DNA of 64,000 bases from Proteiniphilum acetatigenes DSM 18083 (lineage in GTDB: Bacteria > Bacteroidota > Bacteroidia > Bacteroidales > Dysgonomonadaceae): the NCBI RefSeq assembly GCF_000380985.1, contig NZ_KB905700.1, forward strand, positions 1 to 64,000. The letters run 5' to 3'. Below, in pieces: positions 8,913 through 17,258 of this stretch (position 1 is its first letter; every line of letters starts with the position of its first letter). The position numbers and the translations under genes are program-made. The notes beneath the pieces were generated by a model that saw only the letters and a program-made list of their open reading frames with translations, did no database searches and was not told the DNA's origin.

Positions 8913-10282
8913 TGAATATAATCTGTACCGTATGGGGCTCTCTGCGGCCTTTTTAACATAGAGTTTGCCAATTCACTGTTTTTGAATTTTTCGAGTTTCG
9001 GATCCCATTCCAGCCTACCCGGAATCTTCATTGCGATGTGGCTGATCAGGCAGACAGTACAGGCACGATGTCCGATTTCCACGGGTGATATAGGCTCTTT
9101 TCTCGATTCGATACAGTCAAGCCAGTTCCCGTGTTGATTGTCACTCTTATACAAATGAATCTCGTTTTCACCGATCTCTGAGGTCAAAATTTGGGGATCA
9201 CTGGCATCCAATGCTTTTGAATTATTTCCCTGTGTCACCGGATCACTTGATGATGCGACATAATTACCACGGGAAACGAAAATCCATCCATCGGTGCCTT
9301 CATATCTGATGCCGTTGGGATAACCTCCACTTGTGTACATGGTTATTCCGTTTTCATACTCCGCTTTTACCATAAAATCGCCGTGTACATCCCACAGCCC
9401 CGATTTGGGGAATTGTGCAATAGCCTCCACAGAAACAGGACCTGTGTATTCAGTGTCCATACCCCATGCAGCCGAATCAAAATGATGTTGTCCCCACCCG
9501 GTAATCATACCGGAACCAAATTGCTCACATCGCAACCATCCGGGACGTCCGTAATTGTTTTGGGGATGAACCCTGATTTCGGTATAATATACTTCAGGGG
9601 TTGATCCGAGCCACATGTCGTAATTCAAGTTCGTTGGAACAGGCATTTCATTTGCGTCCGGACCGGAAGGATCGCCGGGTAATCCTATTTTCACGGTATG
9701 AAGCTTGCCGATCCTTCCGTTTCTTACCAGTTCTGCCGCTATCCTGAATTGGGGGGACGAACGTTGCTGTGTTCCTACCTGAAGGATTACATTCTGACGG
9801 CGTACTACATCGCTTAGGAGCCGTCCTTCCTCTACTGTTAACGATGTGGGTTTTTGCAGATATATGTCCTTTTTAGCCAAAGCTGCGCGGATAGCAGGTT
9901 CTGCATGCCAATGATCCGGCGTACTGATAATTACGGCATCAATATCTTTGTCAGCCAGCATATCGATGTAATTTTCGTACATCTTTACGTTTGAATAGGA
10001 CTTTTTACCTGCTTTCTTAGCATAATATTCATCCACATACTTTTTTCCATCGGTCAGGCGTTTACTGTCTACATCGCAGACAGCTACAAATTGTGCTTTA
10101 TCATATTTTATGGTCTCTGCCATATCATGATCCCGGGCAATTCTGCCACAACCAATCTGTCCGATATGAATTTTATTGCTTGGTGCATTTTTGCCGAACA
10201 CCGATGAAGGGACAATGGTTGGAAAAACCGCTGTTCCCACTGCTGTTGCAGCAGCCTTTTTTATAAACATTCTTCTTTTCAT
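8900..10282 (-). CDS. Gfo/Idh/MocA family oxidoreductase with Tat-type signal
   Basis: A 460-residue NAD(P)-dependent sugar oxidoreductase homologue. The N terminus KRRMFIKKAAATAVG matches a twin-arginine signal, implying export in folded form with its cofactor. The Rossmann motif GQIGCGRIA follows at about residues 41-49. The family EKP motif appears as QKP (YLQKPTSLT), with the catalytic Lys kept, and a GWGQHHFDSAAWGM segment supplies the active-site His/Asp. Periplasmic members of this family oxidise or epimerise sugars and glycosides, for example at C3. It lies 82 nt upstream of a second, lipoprotein member of the family. The final codons form one arm of a structured repeat. Confidence 0.93.
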   Translation of the reverse strand: MKRRMFIKKAAATAVGTAVFPTIVPSSVFGKNAPSNKIHIGQIGCGRIARDHDMAETIKYDKAQFVAVCDVDSKRLTDGKKYVDEYYAKKAGKKSYSNVKMYENYIDMLADKDIDAVIISTPDHWHAEPAIRAALAKKDIYLQKPTSLTVEEGRLLSDVVRRQNVILQVGTQQRSSPQFRIAAELVRNGRIGKLHTVKIGLPGDPSGPDANEMPVPTNLNYDMWLGSTPEVYYTEIRVHPQNNYGRPGWLRCEQFGSGMITGWGQHHFDSAAWGMDTEYTGPVSVEAIAQFPKSGLWDVHGDFMVKAEYENGITMYTSGGYPNGIRYEGTDGWIFVSRGNYVASSSDPVTQGNNSKALDASDPQILTSEIGENEIHLYKSDNQHGNWLDCIESRKEPISPVEIGHRACTVCLISHIAMKIPGRLEWDPKLEKFKNSELANSMLKRPQRAPYGTDYIQLSR

Positions 10283-10299
10283 ATGATTAAATTTATATA

Positions 10300-10473
10300 A
10301 TTACCAGTTATCAGTTACTAATTACCAATTGTGATGTCAGAACCAAGAGTCAAGAACCAAGACTATAAAATTCAAGATTTAAGATTCAAGATTTTTAAAC
10401 TTCTTGATTTTGCGGACTTCTCCACTTCTAACTTCTCAATTAGTCTTATTGGCACATTAGTACATTAGTCTCA
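10300..10473. repeat. Low-complexity intergenic repeat stretch
   Basis: The 191-bp gap before the Gfo/Idh/MocA gene is filled with short recurring words: variants of TTACCAGTTATCAGTTACTA, AACCAAGAGTCAAGAACCAAG, TTCAAGATTTAAGATTCAAG and CTTCTCCACTTCTAACTTCTC. The same words recur at 24903-24980 and 63961-63984. No gene or clear promoter is visible in it. Confidence 0.7.
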
Positions 10474-11373
10474 TTAGTTCGTTTCCGATTTATACTTCTC
10501 AAATTCCCCTGCTATCCCGGCTTCAATATGATCACCGTTATGTACAAGTACCCTATATCTGAGTGTAATGATTTCTCCTTTTTTTAGTACCGTATTTTTA
10601 TCATTCTCCGGCCAATACATAGGGGTGGGAGAGAAGAACCCGTAATCGCGTGTAAACCAGGGAGCGGGATACCACTCATTGGAAGGATGCTGCATAATAG
10701 CCATTCCTTCCATTTTTCCCTGCCTTTTACCATGATAATCCATCCATGGTGAACGTTTGCCGAAAGTCGCTTTTTCTCCTTTTTCCCCTTCGGCATTGAT
10801 CATTGTTCCTCCGTTAGTCACTGCCAAATCGGGATCTATACGTCCACTGAACAAGGAATGGTTGGTTTTTTCTATTGTCACATCCATAAGCATTTCCATA
10901 GTGACATCGAAATCTATCTGGATTTTTTCCTTTGATGGGGCGGAAATAGTGATGATCCGTTTGTCCTTTATGGGAGCATCTGCACCGGGGCGTCGCCAGA
11001 TACATTCGTTTTCGATCACTGCTTTCTCATTCCCTGTCTCAATAATATCGGCTCTTAATGAAATGATTTGCCCCCTTTCTAAGCCTTCCTGCCAGTAATT
11101 GCCTCCATTTACTCTGTCACATCCGAAGAAAAGTGAACTATGGTGGGGGTAATCGGCATTGCGCATTGAAGTTACAGATGCGTTCGAAGGGCCATTTACA
11201 GGGTAGAAAAAGGGATATTTCTCATATTCCGAAATGATATAATTCGTAAACAGTTTTCCGTTTACTTTTATCTCGATTTTATCTCCTGCTTTTTCTGCCG
11301 TTACTTTTGATTGAGAAAAAGTAACATGGTGAATAAGCCCGCTAAAAAGAATAAATAATAGGATCTTTCTCAT
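10474..11373 (-). CDS. DUF6807 (PmoA-like) family secreted protein
   Basis: A 299-residue protein with an N-terminal signal peptide (MRKILLFILFSGLIHHVTFSQ). The body matches the DUF6807 / PmoA-like family: a YPFFYPVNGPSNASVTSMRNADYPHHSSLFFGCDRVNGGNYW block, then a central FGKRSPWMDYHGK segment, and the C-terminal ITLRYRVLVHNGD strand. These proteins are predicted beta-sandwiches, common in Bacteroidota and Planctomycetota sugar loci; their biochemical role is not established. The conserved HH dyad (DYPHHSSLFF) suggests an active or metal site. It is 11 nt downstream of a longer paralogue, and both precede the Gfo/Idh/MocA genes, which suggests joint action on an oxidised sugar. Confidence 0.85.
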   Translation of the reverse strand: MRKILLFILFSGLIHHVTFSQSKVTAEKAGDKIEIKVNGKLFTNYIISEYEKYPFFYPVNGPSNASVTSMRNADYPHHSSLFFGCDRVNGGNYWQEGLERGQIISLRADIIETGNEKAVIENECIWRRPGADAPIKDKRIITISAPSKEKIQIDFDVTMEMLMDVTIEKTNHSLFSGRIDPDLAVTNGGTMINAEGEKGEKATFGKRSPWMDYHGKRQGKMEGMAIMQHPSNEWYPAPWFTRDYGFFSPTPMYWPENDKNTVLKKGEIITLRYRVLVHNGDHIEAGIAGEFEKYKSETN

Positions 11374-11384
11374 GTTTTTATAGT

Positions 11385-12662
11385 TTATTTTTTTGAAATG
11401 ATTTTAATTTCAGCTTTTCCGGAAAAGCTGTTCCAATACATTTCGGCTGTTTCTTTGTTGATTTTTCCATCAAAGACGATCATCCTGTATTTAAGAACAT
11501 AGTTATTTCCTTTTTTAAGTTCCCATGACTTATGGCGGATAGGAGTAAACTCGAAGTACATATCGCCTCTACCTCCATTTGCATCTATCGGCCAGACACG
11601 CATAGGTTCAGGGTGTGCACGGTTTGAAGAATGGCTCAGGAATAAAATACCCGAGCGGCCTTCCTCTACTTCCGACTCTCCCTCTACAATACACCAACGG
11701 GCATTGCTTCCATCGGCATCTATTCTTGTTTTTCCTTCAGAAGTAAGCACTGTAGAGTTATCCTTTGTCCATTTCTCAGTTGCTCTGAAGCCAATACCTC
11801 CACCATATCGGTATGCGTCGAGCATGATACCGTCCGGTAATGGAGTATTTAGTATAGTGGTATAGTCAATGACCCTTACTTTGTCATTTATATTCCAGAC
11901 CCTCACATCCAAAGTTTCATTGATTGCTATCTGATCTTCACCCTTCGCGCCAAAATCAATATGTTGCTGCAGCACACGGAACCCGGAGAATATATCTCCG
12001 ACTGTTTCAGACAGGAAGCCTGCAAATTGAACGGTTCCCTCACCTTCATACAAATTCCAGAAATCGACTTTCCGGTCATTTATATGTGTCAATGTCCACG
12101 GTCCCCAGATGCCATAGTGATGATAATGATCCGGAGCCTGCACACGCGTTAATATTTCTCCGCCGGGAGACCATAAGGGATGGATAAATCCTGAACGCTT
12201 AAATAAAGGATTGACCCCTTCAGGAGGATACATTATGGCAAAGCGATAACTTAATACACCCTGCTCCTTTTGACGAAGAGTAAGGTTTTCCCCCGACTTG
12301 TATATGTGTATATCAGTATTTAATGTGTCGATAGGATTTTGTTCTTGAATTTTAAGAGAAAATTTTCTTGTGGAATTTTTTGCAGATAATCCTTCCAATA
12401 TAAACCAAAGGTGAGAGGAGTAATCTGATTCTACTTGGCAGTGTACTGATTTCTCTCCGGTTGAGATAATTTCATATAGTGCCAGGTTCTCTTGGTCTGT
12501 ATTTACATGACCTAATAATTCATCCAGCGGAATCGATACCGGCATATCAAGACAGGACTCTTTAGTAGTGACCGTGAAGTTTATCGTTTGACTGGTAACA
12601 CATAGAGAAAATATCCACATAAATGTGAGAAGAATTTCTTTTAATAGATTTGGAGCTTTCAT
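11385..12662 (-). CDS. DUF6807 (PmoA-like) family protein, long form
   Basis: A 425-residue secreted protein, apparently first gene of the minus-strand locus. After a signal peptide (about residues 1-24) there is a beta-rich N-terminal region of roughly 100 residues that its neighbour lacks, then a DUF6807-like domain: FKRSGFIHPLWSPGGEILTR, the HYHHYGIWGPWT block (matching the PHHSSLFFG block of the paralogue), DAYRYGGGIGFRATEKW, and the terminal LKYRMIVFDGK strand. The family function is unknown. The tandem of a long and a short form suggests two steps or a heteromer. Operator-like palindromes lie 160-200 bp upstream, facing the LacI gene. Confidence 0.85.
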   Translation of the reverse strand: MKAPNLLKEILLTFMWIFSLCVTSQTINFTVTTKESCLDMPVSIPLDELLGHVNTDQENLALYEIISTGEKSVHCQVESDYSSHLWFILEGLSAKNSTRKFSLKIQEQNPIDTLNTDIHIYKSGENLTLRQKEQGVLSYRFAIMYPPEGVNPLFKRSGFIHPLWSPGGEILTRVQAPDHYHHYGIWGPWTLTHINDRKVDFWNLYEGEGTVQFAGFLSETVGDIFSGFRVLQQHIDFGAKGEDQIAINETLDVRVWNINDKVRVIDYTTILNTPLPDGIMLDAYRYGGGIGFRATEKWTKDNSTVLTSEGKTRIDADGSNARWCIVEGESEVEEGRSGILFLSHSSNRAHPEPMRVWPIDANGGRGDMYFEFTPIRHKSWELKKGNNYVLKYRMIVFDGKINKETAEMYWNSFSGKAEIKIISKK

Positions 12663-12821
12663 TTCACTGATTTATTTAGATTTATGCAATATTGACGTAA
12701 GTTGTTACTTCTTATTTAAGAAATAGATCTTAATTGTTTATTATATATGTCTATTGTTTTATTAGAATCTATAACATTTTCATTATTAGTATATTAATTC
12801 ATTTCTAGCGAATTTTTAGTA

Positions 12822-12861
12822 TGTGCTCGTACACGGGATCTGTTGTTGTGTACGTACACAA
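12822..12861. promoter_or_regulatory. Paired operator-like palindromes
   Basis: A perfect 16-bp palindrome, TTGTGTACGTACACAA (12846-12861), follows an imperfect relative, TGTGCTCGTACACG (12822-12835); their centres are 25 bp apart. They lie in the divergent region controlled by an adjacent LacI-type regulator, a common place for its operator. ATACGTAT (12861-12868) abuts the second site. Confidence 0.55.
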
Positions 12862-13156
12862 TACGTATCGAAATCTTACTGAAACCCTCTTTTTATCAAA
12901 TTAAGAATGTAAATGATATCTTACTGCCTGGTTTACAATCTCTTTAGCCTTTTTGCAGGTGCATTAAAAACGTATTCTCCCATCACAGAATACAAAGATA
13001 TGTTATATTTTTCCAAACAAAATAATGAAAAACCTTAAAACATCATTGAAAATATATATAATGAAAATAAATTTTGTTTATATGCTTGTTTTAATTGATA
13101 TTTTTTTATAGTTTTCTTTGTGAGGAGTAAATATCTAAATCGTTTTACTAATAATA

Positions 13157-13188
13157 TTGCCGGATTTGAAAATATATCTTTACTTTGC
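13157..13188 (+). promoter_or_regulatory. Probable promoter of the LacI-type regulator
   Basis: TTG (13157-13159) is followed 21 bp later by TACTTTGC (13181-13188), near the Bacteroidota -33/-7 consensus. It ends 60 bp before the ATG at 13249. Confidence 0.5.
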
Positions 13189-13248
13189 ACATTTATTTAT
13201 CTGTTTACAATTCGTCATTATTCCAAACAGGTGTAAAATTAGCCCAAT

Positions 13249-14316
13249 ATGCAACGAAAGATTCGCATAAAAGATATTGCGGAAATGGCCGGAGTTTCGG
13301 CAGGTACGGTAGACCGGATACTCCATAATAGAGGAAATGTTTCAGAATCAGCGCGTATAGCTGTTGAGGAGGTGTTGAAAAAAGTACACTACAAGCCGAA
13401 TATCCATATTTCCGGATTGTCATTAAAAAGAAAATACAAGGTAGCGATTACTACCCCCAATGTAATGGAAGGAGAATATTGGGAGAGTATTCATTCAGGT
13501 ATCAGCCATGCATTGGAAGAGTTTGAGAATATCCGGATACAATGTTTGGTATACACCTATAATCAATATGATATTTATTCTTGTAGGGAGGTATATGATC
13601 AGATAGCACAACTCGATGCTGATGCCATCATTATCGGTACTACTTTTAAGGAAGAAACCGTTCGCCTGTCGAGACGATTGGATGAAAGGGAGATACCCTA
13701 TGTTTTTGTTGACTCTACCCTGGAAAATACAGCACCGTTGGCCTTTTTTACTTCCGATCATTATATCTGTGGCTATCTGGTGGCTAAACTGATCACTTCC
13801 ATTATTCCTTCGGGAAGTGATATTGGGATGTTACAGGCAGTGAGGATAGGGGATGAGAGTGCCAATACGAGTATATTGAGAAAGCAGGGTTTTAATGACT
13901 ATCTTACTGAAAAGAGCATCACCAATAGTGTGCAGAAAATACCTTTTACTGCCATGGAACCGGAAAGATTTGATGAACAGCTGGCTCACTTCTTTCAGAC
14001 ACATCATAATATTGGAGGAATAGTAGTACTCAATTCGAGAGGAGGGATCGTTGCCGATTATTTTGCCAGAAACGAGATTAATGATATCAGGTTGGTTTGT
14101 CTGGATCTCACGGCACCCAATGTAAGAGGGTTGAAAAACGGGTATATTGATTTTCTGATCGGCCAGGAGCCGGAACATCAGGGATTTCTGGCGATGAAGA
14201 CATTGATCGAGTACCTGATATACCGCAAACCGGTAAAAGTGGAGAACTATACACAGCTCGATATCCTGACCAGGGAGACTATCGGTTATTACAACCAGTT
14301 CAACTTTATGTCATGA
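13249..14316 (+). CDS. LacI family transcriptional regulator
   Basis: A 355-residue DNA-binding regulator. The N-terminal helix-turn-helix is IKDIAEMAGVSAGTVDRIL at residues 6-24, followed by the hinge (ARIAVEEVLKKVHYKPN) and a periplasmic-binding-protein-like ligand domain from about residue 62 (YKVAITTPNVMEGEYWESIHSGI). The recognition helix carries TVDRILHNRG where LacI has TVSRVL, a form frequent in Bacteroidota. It is divergent from the uronate/SusCD locus and is its likely regulator, acting through the palindromes at 12822-12861. Its last codons overlap the next gene by 4 nt (ATGA), so the two are translationally coupled. Confidence 0.93.
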   Translation: MQRKIRIKDIAEMAGVSAGTVDRILHNRGNVSESARIAVEEVLKKVHYKPNIHISGLSLKRKYKVAITTPNVMEGEYWESIHSGISHALEEFENIRIQCLVYTYNQYDIYSCREVYDQIAQLDADAIIIGTTFKEETVRLSRRLDEREIPYVFVDSTLENTAPLAFFTSDHYICGYLVAKLITSIIPSGSDIGMLQAVRIGDESANTSILRKQGFNDYLTEKSITNSVQKIPFTAMEPERFDEQLAHFFQTHHNIGGIVVLNSRGGIVADYFARNEINDIRLVCLDLTAPNVRGLKNGYIDFLIGQEPEHQGFLAMKTLIEYLIYRKPVKVENYTQLDILTRETIGYYNQFNFMS

Positions 14317-15041
14317 ACATCATCCTGTCTCACTCTACTTTACCTTCGTTTAACTTAGCTGCAGAAGAACATTTTTTCTCAAAAACGGGAGAAGATTTCT
14401 TGCTGTTGTATGTCAATGAACCGAGCGTTATCATCGGATCTAATCAGGCGGTATTGAATGAGGTAGACCAGGATTTTTGTATAGAACACAATATCCGGAT
14501 TATACGGCGGTTGTCGGGCGGAGGAGCGGTATATCATGATACCGGAAACCTGAACTACAGCTTTATCCATGGGAAAACCGGAGAGCCGTTGAGTGCCCGT
14601 TTTCTCGATCCGGTGGTGGAGGCGCTTCGGGCATTGGATATCCCTGTTGAAATAAGAAAACGGAAAGATCTTTGGCTGGAGGGATACAAAATATCGGGTA
14701 CCGCATCACATCTTTCCAAGGGGCGGGAGATACATCATGGTACATTGCTTTATGATACCGATCTGCAGATGCTTTCGAAGGCATTAAATCCTGAGCAGAG
14801 GGATTTAGTAAGGAAGGCAACCGCTTCGATACCCAGTCCTGTGAAAAATATCCGGTCATATTTAAAAAAAATAAAGGGGATCAATCCCGAACCGGAACAG
14901 TTCTTCCGGCAGTTTGCCCGGCAGATAGGCTTGATATTGGGAACAAACCATATCGGTACTTTTGGTAACCATGATAAAGAGGAGATAGAGAAGTTGCAAA
15001 GAGACAAATACGTACAAAGAAGCTGGAACTATAGAATGTAA
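14313..15041 (+). CDS. Lipoate-protein ligase A family protein
   Basis: A 242-residue cofactor ligase of the biotin/lipoate A/B family that attaches lipoate (or octanoate) to E2 and GcvH domains. The signature RRLSGGGAVYHDTGNLNYSF is at about residues 67-86, and the lysine-bearing GYKISGTASHLSKGR segment that contacts lipoyl-AMP follows at about 127-141. It is shorter than E. coli LplA (337 residues), lacking most of the accessory C-terminal domain. It overlaps the stop of the LacI gene by 4 nt, an odd partnership, and ends 53 nt from a convergent gene. Confidence 0.92.
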   Translation: MNIILSHSTLPSFNLAAEEHFFSKTGEDFLLLYVNEPSVIIGSNQAVLNEVDQDFCIEHNIRIIRRLSGGGAVYHDTGNLNYSFIHGKTGEPLSARFLDPVVEALRALDIPVEIRKRKDLWLEGYKISGTASHLSKGREIHHGTLLYDTDLQMLSKALNPEQRDLVRKATASIPSPVKNIRSYLKKIKGINPEPEQFFRQFARQIGLILGTNHIGTFGNHDKEEIEKLQRDKYVQRSWNYRM

Positions 15042-15094
15042 CAGCTGCCTCGTTGAGGTGATACCAGGGCTTTACGTAAAAGAATCAGATATCC

Positions 15095-16075
15095 TTATGA
15101 TTGTCTGTACAATCGCCCTTGCCAGGTTTCTCTTTCCCGGAAACGTTTCACTATTTTTTCTCTCACCACATAATTCTTCTGATCCCAGGCGGGAGCAATC
15201 AATAATTTTCTAGGAGATTGGGAGGTAAATCGTTCGATGTAAATCTCCGGCTTTAGCCGTTCCGCAAAATCGACACACAGATCGATATATTCATCCAGCC
15301 CGAAGAGGTGGAACGATTCGGGTAATAGCCGGAATTCTTTTGCCATAGCAGTTCCTCTGATAATCTGTAGCTGATGCAGTTTCAATGTTGTCAGGGGGAG
15401 TCGCGAAAGTGTACCTGCATGAGAAAGTATCTCTTCTATGCTTTCCCCCGGCAATCCCAGGATCATATGTGCACCTGTCACAATGTTTCGTCCGGCGGTT
15501 TCCCGGATCATCTCCGCCGATTCTTCGTAACTATGCTGCCGGTTCACCCTCTCCAATGTTTTATTCAGTGTCGATTCTACCCCGTATTCCACCATGACAA
15601 ATGTTTTTTTGCTGAGCTCTTCAAAATAGTCAAGTAGTTCGTTGGGCATGCAGTCCGGGCGGGTACCCACGATCAGTCCCACTACGTTGGGGTAGGAGAG
15701 CGCCTCTTCATATTTAGAGATAAGCGAGTCGAGACTGTCATAGGTATTGGTATAGGACTGGAAATAGGCCAGGTATTTCATCTCAGGATACTTATGAGAG
15801 AAGAAGGTGATACCGTCACTCAACTGTTTCGAAATAGTTCTGGTCGGTTTGCCATAACCTGGGCTAAAACTCTGGTTGTTGCAATAGGTACATCCGCCAC
15901 GCCCTTTATTGCCGTCACGGTTGGGACAGGTGAAGCCGGCATTGACGGAAATTTTTTGTACTTTATAGGGAAATTTTGCTGAAAGGAATTCGGCAAAATC
16001 GCGATATGGTTTGTCGTTTGAAAACACGCGTGTTATATTTATTTTATGAATCAATGGCAGAAGCCGCCAACACAA
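15095..16075 (-). CDS. Radical SAM protein, TIGR01212 / YhcC family
   Basis: A 326-residue radical SAM protein related to E. coli YhcC. The iron-sulfur cysteines are in NAGFTCPNRDG and GGCTYCNNQSF (about residues 49-68), spaced as in this family instead of the classical CxxxCxxC. Also visible are VGLIVGTRPDC, the VEYGVES strand, and GAHMILGLPGES. The function of the family is not settled. The chosen ATG gives a slightly long N terminus (MCWRLLPLIHKINITRVF); the conserved part begins near INITRVF and no later ATG fits. The gene is convergent with the lipoate ligase gene and stands alone. Confidence 0.9.
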   Translation of the reverse strand: MCWRLLPLIHKINITRVFSNDKPYRDFAEFLSAKFPYKVQKISVNAGFTCPNRDGNKGRGGCTYCNNQSFSPGYGKPTRTISKQLSDGITFFSHKYPEMKYLAYFQSYTNTYDSLDSLISKYEEALSYPNVVGLIVGTRPDCMPNELLDYFEELSKKTFVMVEYGVESTLNKTLERVNRQHSYEESAEMIRETAGRNIVTGAHMILGLPGESIEEILSHAGTLSRLPLTTLKLHQLQIIRGTAMAKEFRLLPESFHLFGLDEYIDLCVDFAERLKPEIYIERFTSQSPRKLLIAPAWDQKNYVVREKIVKRFRERETWQGRLYRQS

Positions 16076-16185
16076 AGAATCCTGTTGTTATTAAGACTAC
16101 AGGAATGCTGATTATAACTCCTAATCTTAAACAAATGTAGGAATAAAATGTTTTCGATAAAGGAGTATTGAGATAAAAATGAAAT

Positions 16186-16217
16186 AACGGGAATATGGCT
16201 CACGCTATATCCCCGTT
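16186..16217 (-). terminator. Hairpin terminator after the sigma-factor operon
   Basis: Arms AACGGGAATAT (16186-16196) and ATATCCCCGTT (16207-16217) give an 11-bp stem with one G-U pair in the minus-strand RNA, followed by a T-rich ATTTCATTTTTAT. It begins 42 bp after the stop of the last gene of the operon. Confidence 0.65.
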
Positions 16218-16258
16218 CAAGCATTTATATTAAAAAAGTAGAGTTAATTATTAACCGG

Positions 16259-16723
16259 TTATTTTTTCCTGATCGTGTATAATTCCCATTTCAGAACGAC
16301 ATTTCCACTACCGTTTTCGATAACCCGCACTTCTTCCATCTTATCGGATGATTTGCGTATATATTCCGATACACGATTGTCTTTACCATTGCGGACATAG
16401 GAAGTGTTTTCAAATTTATCACTCTCCAACGCTTTATTCACTTCGGCCATAAAACTCTTCTGAAAACTTTCATTGGCTGAATTCAGAATAAGCATTTTCT
16501 CATTTTCCTTGTTCCGATCCGATTTAAACCGGATATTAAATGCATCTGTTTTCAGATTTTCCAGGTCTGTTCTATCCAACACAGAGCCGGCACTTCCTTT
16601 TCTATATATATAATTGAAGCGTTCATCTTCCATATATTTATCGAATAACTTCTCTACCTGTTGTGCTGATGCTACTGCTGAAAATACCAGCGTTATAAGC
16701 ATAATTGAAAATAATTTCTTCAT
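16259..16723 (-). CDS. Small secreted protein, DUF4252/DUF6108-like
   Basis: A 154-residue protein with a clear signal peptide (MKKLFSIMLITLVFSAVASAQ). The mature part starts QVEKLFDKYMEDERFNYI, a form seen in small secreted Bacteroidales proteins of the DUF4252/DUF6108 type; the exact family assignment is from memory and uncertain. It is charged, without membrane segments or cysteines. It is last in a three-gene operon with an ECF sigma factor and a one-pass membrane protein, which suggests it takes part in, or is the output of, an envelope signal. Confidence 0.65.
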   Translation of the reverse strand: MKKLFSIMLITLVFSAVASAQQVEKLFDKYMEDERFNYIYRKGSAGSVLDRTDLENLKTDAFNIRFKSDRNKENEKMLILNSANESFQKSFMAEVNKALESDKFENTSYVRNGKDNRVSEYIRKSSDKMEEVRVIENGSGNVVLKWELYTIRKK

Positions 16724-16736
16724 AATGTGTTGGATT

Positions 16737-17258
16737 TTATTGTTTATAATTTGTTTTTATACATTCTATTTTTTGATCTGTTTCTTTTAATATCTTTTCG
16801 GCATTAAGATCTTGATTTATAGTGGCCGCTTCACGGAAAAGCTGATAGGAGTTCTCTATGATCTTGTCCGTTTCCGAAAACATGTGCTCGGCGTATTGCT
16901 GTGCTTTATGCTGATTGACGACCTGCTTTCCGTTTACAATAACCATATATTCAGGATGTTGTGAGCGTGCGTACTGTAGGTTAGAGAATGTGACAGCCAG
17001 TAGTCCTATAGCAGCTGATCCTGCCAGTAGAATAATTATACGTCGTGTAATCGCAGGTCTCCTCGTTTTCTTTTCAGGGAAGGTCATCACCGGTGCCTTT
17101 ATCTGTTTTTCCGTGTTGAAAGCAGCGAAAACCGATCTGTATATTTCGTGTTCGGGAAGTATCCCTCTTCCCTCGAAATAGTTCTTCAGCCTTTTCTCTT
17201 CTTCGGTCGATGACACGCCGTTGAAGTATTTCTCAAGCAGATTATCTATATCGTTCAT
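16737..17258 (-). CDS. Single-pass membrane protein, probable anti-sigma factor
   Basis: A 173-residue protein with a cytoplasmic N-terminal half (MNDIDNLLEKYFNGVSSTEEEKRLKNYFE), one membrane segment at about residues 73-91 (IIILLAGSAAIGLLAVTF), and a periplasmic C-terminal half rich in Gln, Asn and Lys. Its start overlaps the end of the ECF sigma gene by 17 nt, the arrangement of sigma/anti-sigma pairs. The N-terminal segment resembles the short helical sigma-binding region of such proteins in Bacteroidota. No FecR domain is present. Anti-sigma activity is inferred from context and topology. Confidence 0.7.
   Translation of the reverse strand: MNDIDNLLEKYFNGVSSTEEEKRLKNYFEGRGILPEHEIYRSVFAAFNTEKQIKAPVMTFPEKKTRRPAITRRIIILLAGSAAIGLLAVTFSNLQYARSQHPEYMVIVNGKQVVNQHKAQQYAEHMFSETDKIIENSYQLFREAATINQDLNAEKILKETDQKIECIKTNYKQ

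Larger units (their letters stand above)
12663..13248. promoter_or_regulatory. Divergent regulatory region between the uronate locus and lacI-type gene
   Basis: A 586-bp AT-rich gap with no credible gene. It holds two operator-like palindromes (12822-12835 and 12846-12861) and a probable promoter for the LacI-type gene (13157-13188). I found no convincing -7 box for the minus-strand genes. Confidence 0.6.

Noticed and set aside
12663-13248. Small gene or tRNA in the largest gap
   Set aside because: No coding frame with family features, and no cloverleaf pattern could be found by eye.
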